The notes beneath the pieces were generated by a model. The model saw only the letters and a program-made list of their open reading frames with translations, searched no databases and had not been told where the DNA came from. The translations under genes were made by a program, and so were the position numbers. DNA of 34,534 bases from positions 1-34,534 of the forward strand of contig NZ_CALFBQ010000021.1 of the NCBI RefSeq assembly GCF_937951745.1. The letters are read 5' to 3'. Below, in pieces: positions 16,512 to 23,154 of the stretch; within the stretch, counting starts at the first letter, position 1; every line of letters starts with the position of its first letter. Origin of the DNA: an uncultured Chloroflexus sp. Lineage in GTDB: Bacteria > Chloroflexota > Chloroflexia > Chloroflexales > Chloroflexaceae.

Positions 16512-17048
16512 ATGGCTCCGATCTGGAGTTTACGCGAGTTTTTAGCCCGCAAGCGACAGGCGCTGGCTGCCTTCCGCGCGCGCTTGCGCGAGCAGCCGCC
16601 GGCCCCGGTGCCGCTGCGCGCAACGGTAACTGTGGCAGCCGGCACCGGTCTACGCCCGGTGCGGGTGCGTGATCATACAGTGCTGAGCGATTCAGGTCCC
16701 GCACTCGGTGGTTACGATCTAGGGCCAAACGCGCCTGAATTACTGCTGGCAGCAATGGCGAGTTGCATCGCGCATTCGGCGCTGGCCATTGCTACCGATC
16801 GTGAGCTGGCGCTCGATGATCTACAGGTTGAGGTAACTGGCCAGATCGATTATCGCGGCGCAATGGCCGTGAGTGATGAAGCGCCGATTGTGCCGACCGA
16901 TTTGCGCTATACGATTCGTTATCGCGGTGAGGTGAGCGATGCCGAGATGGCTGCGCTGCAAGCCGATCTGGAACGACTCTGCCCGGTGTTGCTGGCAGTG
17001 TTGCAACCGCAGGCCCTACGTGGGCAGGTTGAGCGGATAGGATCGTAA
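16512..17048 (+). CDS. OsmC/Ohr-family peroxiredoxin-like protein
   Basis: The 178-residue protein has the two family cysteines: Cys85 in LLLAAMASCIAHSALAIA and Cys157 in LERLCPVLLAVLQP. In OsmC/Ohr enzymes these are the peroxidatic and resolving residues that reduce organic hydroperoxides with lipoylated or thiol donors. SDSGPALGGYDLGPNAPELLLAA is the usual approach to the first Cys. An N-terminal extension of about 35 residues rich in Arg precedes the core and is uncommon. AGGGAGG lies just before the ATG. It is transcribed away from the sensor kinase and runs toward the cyclase-family gene 89 nt on, so both may be one unit. General OsmC-like proteins may have other roles. Confidence 0.9.
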   Translation: MAPIWSLREFLARKRQALAAFRARLREQPPAPVPLRATVTVAAGTGLRPVRVRDHTVLSDSGPALGGYDLGPNAPELLLAAMASCIAHSALAIATDRELALDDLQVEVTGQIDYRGAMAVSDEAPIVPTDLRYTIRYRGEVSDAEMAALQADLERLCPVLLAVLQPQALRGQVERIGS

Positions 17049-17137
17049 GCGTTCGCTTGCCATCGTGATCACCGCGGCAAGGCGTCTTGCCGGTCATAAT
17101 AGTGTTGGTTCCGCGTTCAGAAAAGGAGAGTTGCCCG

Positions 17138-17965
17138 ATGTGTCCGCCTCGGTTTATCGAATCGATCCAGTCACCGGAAATCAACCGCCGCAGCTTGCTT
17201 AAGTTTGGTCTAGGCGCAGCGGTGGCAGCGCTCGCCGCGCCGTTCGCTGCTGAGGCGGCGCCGGTATCACGCACCAGTTTTAGCAATGTGGCCGATTTGA
17301 CCCACCTGCTCGGCACCCAGTTTCCGCTCTTCCCCGGTGCGGCGCCGTTCCAGATCACGCCGGTCGTATTTCATGACCGCGATGGCTACTACGGCAGCAT
17401 TCTCAACTACTGGGAACATTCGGGCACTCACATGGATGCCCCGGTGCATTTTGCTCCCAATGGTCTCTTCGTCGATCAGATACCGGTGCAGGCGCTGGTA
17501 GTGCCGGCGGTAGTTATCAACATCACCGAACGGGCTGCGCGCGACCCTGATACCGTCGTCACCCCAGATGACATTCGGGCATGGGAGCGGCGCTATGGCC
17601 GGATTCCAACCAATGCAGCAGTGTTGATGGCGAGCGGTTGGGGGGCGCGGGCGCATTCGGTCGAGCTGTTCCGCAATGCTGATTCGAGCGGGGTGATGCA
17701 CTTCCCCGGTTTTGGCAAGGACGCAGTCGATTTTCTACTCACCGAGCGGAGCATCAGTGGGATCGGAGTCGATACGCTGAGTCTTGATCACGGCCCTTCG
17801 ACGACGTTTGCCGTGCATTACACATTATTGCCAACGAACCGCTGGGGCTTAGAGAATCTGGCGAACCTTGAGTCGATCCCGCCGAGCGGCGCAACGCTGG
17901 TGGTCGGCGCGCCGAAGATCGCCGCTGGTTCGGGCGGGCCGAGCCGAGTCTTTGCGTTGTGGTGA
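17138..17965 (+). CDS. cyclase-family (kynurenine formamidase-like) metal hydrolase with Tat signal
   Basis: I start at the ATG at 17138, with AAAAGGAGAG upstream. An upstream in-frame start at 17087 would give 17 more residues but lacks a site. The product is 275 residues. Residues 16-45 form a twin-arginine signal (NRRSLLKFGLG then an Ala-rich core), with cleavage likely around AEAAP, so the enzyme would be exported folded. The metal-binding signature HSGTHMDAPVHF lies at 94-105, matching the HxGTHxDxPxH motif of the cyclase/KynB family, with a later conserved DTLSLDHGPS. Family members hydrolyse formyl-kynurenine or cyclic imides and similar substrates using divalent metal. Extracellular Tat forms are uncharacterised, so the substrate is unknown. 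Confidence 0.88.
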   Translation: MCPPRFIESIQSPEINRRSLLKFGLGAAVAALAAPFAAEAAPVSRTSFSNVADLTHLLGTQFPLFPGAAPFQITPVVFHDRDGYYGSILNYWEHSGTHMDAPVHFAPNGLFVDQIPVQALVVPAVVINITERAARDPDTVVTPDDIRAWERRYGRIPTNAAVLMASGWGARAHSVELFRNADSSGVMHFPGFGKDAVDFLLTERSISGIGVDTLSLDHGPSTTFAVHYTLLPTNRWGLENLANLESIPPSGATLVVGAPKIAAGSGGPSRVFALW

Positions 17966-17972
17966 TGTGATA

Positions 17973-17997
17973 GTGGGGCGCGTGTTATGCGCCCCAC
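17973..17997. terminator. bidirectional hairpin between convergent genes
   Basis: GTGGGGCGC (17973-17981) and GCGCCCCAC (17989-17997) form a perfect 9-bp stem with a 7-nt loop, placed just after the cyclase-family stop. The loop overlaps the stop codon of the convergent prenyltransferase gene. It could end transcription from both sides, though U-runs are short. Confidence 0.6.
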
Positions 17998-18926
17998 CCT
18001 TGTGTTACCCATTCAGTCGCCACAAACCCCAGCAACATCATCCCGGCACTGCCCACCAGTTGGCCAATACTCCAGAAACCTAATCCGTCCCATGCTGCCG
18101 GATCGGCCCATGCGCCGGAACGAAAGCGGATGATCAGCCATAAACCGATTGGTGCAGTTGTCAGCGGGGCGAGGGCTACGAGCCACGGCACCCCACCTAG
18201 CCCAAGCAGCGGTAAGCTGAGAAATGCCATGCCGATGGCGCCGATTTGCCATCGCACTGCCTGCTGTGGTCCGAACATCACAGCTAACGTGCGTTTACCT
18301 ACCTTCCGATCACCGACGACATCAGGGAGACTAACGGCGATCAGCATGGCGAATTGGAGTAGGCAAAGCGGCAGGATCGTCAATAGTATGATCGGTTGCA
18401 CCGTACCAGTTTGCAACACAAATCCGGTCAGCGCCGTCATCCCCGGCACCAACAGCGCACCGACAACTTCTCCCCAGCCGCGCCGGTGCAAATAGAGTGG
18501 CGGCCCGCTGTAGACCCATGCCAGTGCAATTGCCAATCCCAACACGCCGGCGCTCAGCGCCGGATTCGGCGAGTGCATCGCGCTAAGTACGGCCAAGCTC
18601 ATGGCCAGCATACCCCAACCTAGCGCCGCTGCTAGCGCCGCTTGCGCCGGCAAGCGGCCTGCTGGCAAGACACGACTACCGCCCGACCAGCGGGTGGGTG
18701 TGGCATTGGCGACATCAGCATCGCGGTCGAAGTAATCATTGCTGTAGTGGTTCATCAATTGGGCGCTCAAAGCGGTAGCAAGGCCAAGCAACGCCAACCC
18801 GCCATCGCGGAGTGTTGAGCCGGCAGCGGCAACGCCGACGCCATAAAATATCGCGCCGCCGATCAGATGGAGCGGGCGGCCCAGTTTGATGAGATCAATG
18901 GTGTTGGCAAACCAGTTGGTGACCAT
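17985..18926 (-). CDS. UbiA-family prenyltransferase, MenA-like
   Basis: From the ATG at 18926 the protein is 313 residues with about nine membrane spans. The frame extends to a TTG at 18986, but the family N-terminus (FANTIDLIKLGRPLHL) fits the ATG. The first Asp-rich motif is NHYSNDYFDRDAD near residues 59-71, followed by TRWSGGSRVLPAG. The second is DVVGDRKVGKRTL. These bind Mg2+ and the prenyl diphosphate. The pattern is closest to MenA, 1,4-dihydroxy-2-naphthoate prenyltransferase, which makes demethylmenaquinone. Menaquinone is the expected quinone of such phototrophs. It follows the next UbiA gene by 66 nt on the same strand. Another aromatic acceptor remains possible. Confidence 0.85.
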   Translation of the reverse strand: MVTNWFANTIDLIKLGRPLHLIGGAIFYGVGVAAAGSTLRDGGLALLGLATALSAQLMNHYSNDYFDRDADVANATPTRWSGGSRVLPAGRLPAQAALAAALGWGMLAMSLAVLSAMHSPNPALSAGVLGLAIALAWVYSGPPLYLHRRGWGEVVGALLVPGMTALTGFVLQTGTVQPIILLTILPLCLLQFAMLIAVSLPDVVGDRKVGKRTLAVMFGPQQAVRWQIGAIGMAFLSLPLLGLGGVPWLVALAPLTTAPIGLWLIIRFRSGAWADPAAWDGLGFWSIGQLVGSAGMMLLGFVATEWVTQGWGA

Positions 18927-18992
18927 AGGTTCTGAATATGGAGTGCGGCAGTCAAACTGCCGCACCTTATGCAAGATGAGTAACAATCGCGT

Positions 18993-19904
18993 TCATACCT
19001 GCCCCAACGCATCGGTCAACTGGTAAATGCTCAACAAGGCAAACTCAGTATAGAAAATGCCCCAAAGGAACATATAAAAATTGGTAATAGATTGTTGCTG
19101 GCGCAGATCAACCCGCAAACTTGCCCACCAAAAGAGCGCAATCACGACGGTGTGGCTAAGCGCGAGAAAGCCGGCAGCAAGGGCAGGCAATGACCACAAG
19201 CCAACCGCGATCGGCAGCAGATAACACCCGGTCAGCAAGAGGCGGCCAACCTGCAACACCCGCTGCGGCCCCCAGCGCGTCGTAAGTGTCTCGATCTGAT
19301 AGAGGCGATCGCCGCGATCATCGGGCAGGTCTTTGTAGAGCGCAATCACCAGCGCGAAACCGAAAAAGAAGACCCCAGCAAGGATGAGCGTCGTGAGTGG
19401 CAGCTCCACCCCTAATCGGCTCTGATAATGAAACGCCAAGCCAACGTTGGCAATCACACCGCGCGCACTGGCGATGCTCAACGCAGCCGCCAACGGCTTC
19501 CGCTTTAGGCGTAAGGGCGGCAGGGAATAGAGCGAACCGATCAACGCAATGACGGCTACCGTCAGCCAGAGCGCCCAACTCAGCAACGCCGCGCCGATCA
19601 GGGCAATTGCCAACGCCGCGGCCACAAGGCGCCGGCCCGCACTAGTGCTCAAACGACCGGCAGCTATCGGTAGCCACGGCTTATTGACGAGATCGATCTC
19701 GACATCAGTGAGTTGGTTAATACCGACGACATACAGATTGAGCGCCAAACAGACGATCAACGTGGCCAGCGCTAATCCAATCAGATCGGAGGTAAGCGGA
19801 CGCCAGCCGGCAACGATAATGAGCATCGTTATCACTTGGACGCTGGTGGCAATGATGGTGTGGGGGCGGGCAAAATCGTAGAGCAGACGCAGATGTTTGG
19901 GCAT
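18993..19904 (-). CDS. UbiA-family prenyltransferase, homogentisate phytyl/prenyltransferase-like
   Basis: I choose the ATG at 19904 (MPKHLRLLYDFARPHT), giving 303 residues. The open frame runs 34 codons further, but that extension is polar and AT-rich and outside the family pattern. The first Asp motif reads NQLTDVEIDLVNKPWLPIAAG near residues 77-97, very like homogentisate phytyltransferases. The second is KDLPDDRGDR. Spans total about eight or nine. In plants and cyanobacteria this group prenylates homogentisate toward tocopherol or plastoquinone. In Chloroflexota no such product is established to my knowledge, so the acceptor here is unclear. It is upstream of and probably cotranscribed with the MenA-like gene. 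Confidence 0.82.
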   Translation of the reverse strand: MPKHLRLLYDFARPHTIIATSVQVITMLIIVAGWRPLTSDLIGLALATLIVCLALNLYVVGINQLTDVEIDLVNKPWLPIAAGRLSTSAGRRLVAAALAIALIGAALLSWALWLTVAVIALIGSLYSLPPLRLKRKPLAAALSIASARGVIANVGLAFHYQSRLGVELPLTTLILAGVFFFGFALVIALYKDLPDDRGDRLYQIETLTTRWGPQRVLQVGRLLLTGCYLLPIAVGLWSLPALAAGFLALSHTVVIALFWWASLRVDLRQQQSITNFYMFLWGIFYTEFALLSIYQLTDALGQV

Positions 19905-20006
19905 GAGAAATAACCTATAGATTACTTGTTTTTTACCCTGATAGAGAATGATAAAGTTTTTATCTCTGACACTTTTATCATACGTTGAAAAGTGAAGTGC
20001 TGTCAA

Positions 20007-20196
20007 TAGGGCCGGTTGGCGTAGCGGAGACTGCGGCGGAGAAGTTGTGTTCTTGCTTGCCGGCTGTCCTTACGGGCCGCCGGAGGCAGCGGTGCAATCC
20101 CTGCAAGGGTGGGAGGGACGCCCGCAGGTATTGATGGGCGTTAGCGCAGGAGATTGCTGTAGGGGTTGCGTGACCAAAACGTCGTGCCAATACCGT
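20007..20196. other. G/C-rich spacer with short inverted repeats, no gene seen
   Basis: This 190-nt stretch separates the prenyltransferase pair from kbl. It includes CTGC...GCAG-type short inverted repeats near 20100-20127 and the half-motif GGAGATTGCTG at about 20149, which resembles the REP-like remnant near 1152. Open frames here look like chance. Confidence 0.35.
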
Positions 20197-21405
20197 CTAC
20201 CGCAACGCTGCCAATGCCTCATCAATATCGGCGGCGGTGTGTTCGGCGCTGATTTGAAAGCGGATGCTATCGTCGCCGCGCGGCACCACCGGATACATAA
20301 TCGCGGTTGCCAGCACCCCCCGGGCAAAGAGAGTGTCAACGAGAGCTGCCGTTGCCGCCGGATCGCGCACAAACAGCGGCACCACCGGATGCGCACCGGG
20401 CAGAGTCTCGAAGCCGCCGTCGCGCAAGCCTTGTCGGAAACGGGCCGTCATGGCGCGTAAATGCGCCAACCGCTCTTGGCCCTCAGCGCTCTCCAGAATG
20501 TCTAGCGCCGTGCTAGCGGCGCTCGCTTCGCCAGCGGTGATTGGGTTTGAGTAGATATAGGTTGGGCTGGTTTCACGCAGGCTATCGATTAATACCTGCG
20601 GCCCGACGACATAACCGCCGTTCGCGCCAAATGCCTTGCCCAGTGTACCAATCAGCAGATCGGCGCGCGCGCTGCAATACTCTTCGCAACCGCGGCCGGT
20701 GGCACCGAACGCGCCGACGCCGTGCGAGTCGTCAACTATCAGCAAGGCGTTTTCAGCAAACATCGTATCGTGACGAGCCACAATTGCGGCAATCCGGTCG
20801 AGAGGCGCATGCACGCCACGCATCGAGAAGATGCCATCAGTGACCACAATCGCCCGCTGGCAGGTCTGAGAGGCTTGGGCGAGCGCTGCATCGAGTTGCT
20901 CAAGATCGAGATGGCGGTAGACTAGCTTCTCGCGCGGGCGGGCAAGCCGAATAGCGTTAATGATGCAGTTGTGGTTCAGTTCATCGCTGATGATCGCCGT
21001 GTCAGGCGTGGTGAGTGATGTGATCACGCTGAGCACAGCAGCATAGGCGCTGGCAAAGAGCATCGCTGCATCGCGTTGGTGAAAGGCGGCCAGCCGTTGT
21101 TCAAGCGCTACGTGCGGGGCGAGCGTGCCGCTGATAAAACGCACCGCGCCGGGGCCGACGCCAAACTGGTGCGTCGCCACTTCCGCTGCCGCGATCAAGC
21201 GCGGATCGGCGGCCAAGCCGAGGTAGCTGTTGGAATTCATGCGAATGAACGGCTGATCGTAGCCGGCGACCCGGTAGCGTGGCCCGCGAATGCCGTCACC
21301 CGGCAGCCGTTCGGTGATCACGCGCTCAAAGCCTTTCCGCCGCCGTTCAGCGCTGAGTTGGTCGAGTTGCTGTTGGAGGATTCCCGCAAGACGGTCGTGA
21401 GGCAT
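20197..21405 (-). CDS. kbl: glycine C-acetyltransferase (2-amino-3-ketobutyrate CoA ligase)
   Basis: The 402-residue PLP enzyme belongs to the alpha-oxoamine synthase group. NSNSYLGLA and GAVRFISGT lie near residues 57-93, DELNHNC around 141, DDSHGVGAFG at 225-234, and IGTLGKAFGANGG carries the PLP Lys257. It cleaves 2-amino-3-ketobutyrate with CoA to glycine and acetyl-CoA. The close paralog BioF (8-amino-7-oxononanoate synthase) is hard to exclude from sequence alone. The gene lies 62 nt downstream of a threonine dehydrogenase on the same strand, which strongly favours kbl. GGAG precedes the ATG by 6 nt. Confidence 0.9.
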   Translation of the reverse strand: MPHDRLAGILQQQLDQLSAERRRKGFERVITERLPGDGIRGPRYRVAGYDQPFIRMNSNSYLGLAADPRLIAAAEVATHQFGVGPGAVRFISGTLAPHVALEQRLAAFHQRDAAMLFASAYAAVLSVITSLTTPDTAIISDELNHNCIINAIRLARPREKLVYRHLDLEQLDAALAQASQTCQRAIVVTDGIFSMRGVHAPLDRIAAIVARHDTMFAENALLIVDDSHGVGAFGATGRGCEEYCSARADLLIGTLGKAFGANGGYVVGPQVLIDSLRETSPTYIYSNPITAGEASAASTALDILESAEGQERLAHLRAMTARFRQGLRDGGFETLPGAHPVVPLFVRDPAATAALVDTLFARGVLATAIMYPVVPRGDDSIRFQISAEHTAADIDEALAALR

Positions 21406-21467
21406 AGCGTTCTCCGTATCTAGCAGGTGGACTCGTCGGCGGAGCGATTGGTTGGGCAGCAGCGAGT

Positions 21468-22412
21468 TTACAATGCGCTGTGATGGCGCATCACCCGCAG
21501 CATTTCATCCACCATTCCTTCCAAATCATAGTGCGGTTGCCATCCCCAATCGGCACGGGCTGCGCTATCGTCGAGCGCATGCGGCCACGAGTCGGCGATG
21601 GCTTGGCGGTAGGGTTGGACCTCGTAGTCGATCTGAAATTCAGGGATGCGGCGACTGATCGCGGCGGCAACTTCGGCGGGGGTGGCGCTAAAACCCTGAA
21701 TATTGTACGCATTCGCGTAGCGCAACCGGTCACGGTCGGCAGACATCAATTCGAGCGTTGCCCGGATGCCATCGGCTATGTACATCAGCGGCAAGCGCGT
21801 ATCCGGCTGCAGGTAGCAGATATAGGCGCCCGTGCTCAGCGCGGCATGAAAGATTTCAACTGCGTAGTCGGTGGTGCCGCCGCCGGCTGGTGCAGTGGCC
21901 GAGATCAGGCCGGGGAAGCGGAGACCACGTGCATCGAGGCCGTAGCGGGCCACATAGTACGAGCAGAGCAACTCGCTCATTACCTTGCTGATGCCGTACA
22001 TTGTCGTGGGGCGCTGGATCGTCACTTGCGGAGTGGGGTCGCGCGGCGTTTCTGGGCCAAAGGCAGCAATGCTGCTCGGCACAAAGATTTGGCACCGGTG
22101 TAAGCGCGCTACTTCAAGCACGGTATACAGGCCATCAACGTTGAGCCGCCATGCCTGCTGCGGCATCCGCTCGGCAGTGGCCGAGAGCATGGCTGCCAGA
22201 TGGTAAATGATGCCGATGTTCGCACGGGTCACTAATTCATCGAGCGCAGCACCATCGGTGCAATCGAGCATGACATACGGCCCAGCCTCATCGGTCGCCG
22301 GTTTGAGATCACTGGCAGTAACGCGCGTCTCGCCATAGATCTGGCGTAGCGCCGGTACTAAATCGGAACCTACCTGCCCCAACGCGCCGATGACCAGAAT
22401 CCGTCGCTCCAT
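21468..22412 (-). CDS. tdh: L-threonine 3-dehydrogenase, short-chain (epimerase-like) type
   Basis: The 314-residue Rossmann protein has the NAD site VIGALGQVGSDL (Gly9, 12, 15). The catalytic set is Ser113/Ser114 in VPSSIAAFGP, plus Tyr139 and Lys143 in TMYGISK. RFPGLISATAPAGGGTTDYAVEIF matches the epimerase-type threonine dehydrogenases rather than sugar epimerases. It oxidises threonine to 2-amino-3-ketobutyrate with NAD+, and the product is taken by kbl just downstream. GAGG lies 7 nt before the ATG. Together the two genes convert threonine to glycine plus acetyl-CoA in the cytoplasm. Confidence 0.92.
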   Translation of the reverse strand: MERRILVIGALGQVGSDLVPALRQIYGETRVTASDLKPATDEAGPYVMLDCTDGAALDELVTRANIGIIYHLAAMLSATAERMPQQAWRLNVDGLYTVLEVARLHRCQIFVPSSIAAFGPETPRDPTPQVTIQRPTTMYGISKVMSELLCSYYVARYGLDARGLRFPGLISATAPAGGGTTDYAVEIFHAALSTGAYICYLQPDTRLPLMYIADGIRATLELMSADRDRLRYANAYNIQGFSATPAEVAAAISRRIPEFQIDYEVQPYRQAIADSWPHALDDSAARADWGWQPHYDLEGMVDEMLRVMRHHSAL

Positions 22413-22527
22413 TGCGGTGCCTCATCTTGGTCAGCGAAATGCATGACTGGTACTTGTTGTTATACACGATAGCGGCGGATTCTGCTAGAGGGTGTTGGTA
22501 TGGTCAGGGTGAATCTGTAACAACATT

Positions 22528-22555
22528 CAATATTGTAATTTTTGTCGCAATATTG
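22528..22555. promoter_or_regulatory. tandem CAATATTG palindromes, candidate operator
   Basis: The self-palindrome CAATATTG occurs at 22528-22535 and 22548-22555, in each case followed by a T to the right. The repeat distance is exactly 20 bp, about two helical turns, which suits cooperative binding of two dimers on one face. It lies in the 290-nt divergent region (22413-22702) between tdh and the secretion cassette, in unusually AT-rich DNA. It could control either side. No known regulator is assigned. Confidence 0.5.
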
Positions 22556-22658
22556 TGTGGTACTGCGGTCATATCTCTGATCACAGAACGATTATCGGTA
22601 GGAACATACTTTTATGCGATGGTCATTCGTCAATGCCTCAACTATCATCAATTCTAAA

Positions 22659-22680
22659 GAAACGGTTAGGGAACCGCTTC
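22659..22680 (+). promoter_or_regulatory. hairpin just before the ribosome site of the secretion cassette
   Basis: GAAACGGTT (22659-22667) and AACCGCTTC (22672-22680) pair over 9 bp with one mismatch and a 4-nt loop. The stem ends 10 nt before AGGAGG at 22691-22696. It may affect translation of the first gene or stabilise the leader. Confidence 0.4.
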
Positions 22681-22702
22681 GCGATATGCAAGGAGGCATT
22701 GT

Positions 22703-23074
22703 ATGTCTACTCTTCTCCATCCCAAAACCCTGATCGCCGCTGTGCTAGCACTGGCCCTTGCTGCTGCTGCGTATGGTTTTGCCGCCACCAACTCGTTTGG
22801 CAGTGCAGTTGTTGTTGCCGGTGATGGCTCGTTGACGATCAGTGGCTACACGGTCGGCAGCTTGACCTATGTCTACGATGCGACCGATCCGACGTTGATC
22901 GACAAAATTACCTTTACCCTGACGGGCGCTGCTGCTCCGACCACCGTGCTCGTACAACTCGATGGCTCGAACTGGGTGACCGCAACCGAGGCGAGTGGTA
23001 CGTGGACGGCAGATCCTTCGCCGAATGTGCCGATTTCGACCCATACAACCTTGCGCATTGTGGCGCACAACTAA
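22703..23074 (+). CDS. small exported protein, putative substrate of the adjacent SipW-like signal peptidase
   Basis: The 123-residue product has a hydrophobic N-terminal segment (about 9-28), with possible cleavage after YGFA or before TNSFGSA. The mature part is beta-rich: ISGYTVGSLTYVYDATDPTLIDKITFTLTG, then VLVQLDGSNWVTATEASGTWTADPSP. I recall the sequence pattern 'ISGYTV..Y..NATDP..ID.VTFTL' from small proteins beside S26 signal peptidases in Actinobacteria and Chloroflexota. The call rests on that recollection and on context, not on a named domain. AGGAGG lies 6 nt before the ATG. The signal peptidase gene starts 80 nt after. It may be a surface or fibre-forming subunit, comparable in arrangement to TasA with SipW, but this is inference. 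Confidence 0.75.
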   Translation: MSTLLHPKTLIAAVLALALAAAAYGFAATNSFGSAVVVAGDGSLTISGYTVGSLTYVYDATDPTLIDKITFTLTGAAAPTTVLVQLDGSNWVTATEASGTWTADPSPNVPISTHTTLRIVAHN

Positions 23075-23154
23075 TCGACAGTGATCTTGAGAGCGGGCGA
23101 GAGGCGGGTGAGATCGCTCCTCTTGCCCGTTCTGTCTGATGAGAGGCGGTTATA

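Noticed and set aside
20007-20196. Open frames in the spacer next to kbl
   Set aside because: They extend out of phase into kbl or the prenyltransferase gene and have no start signals.
20197-21405. Annotation as BioF (8-amino-7-oxononanoate synthase)
   Set aside because: The fold is shared, but the adjacent threonine dehydrogenase and the absence of other biotin genes favour glycine C-acetyltransferase.
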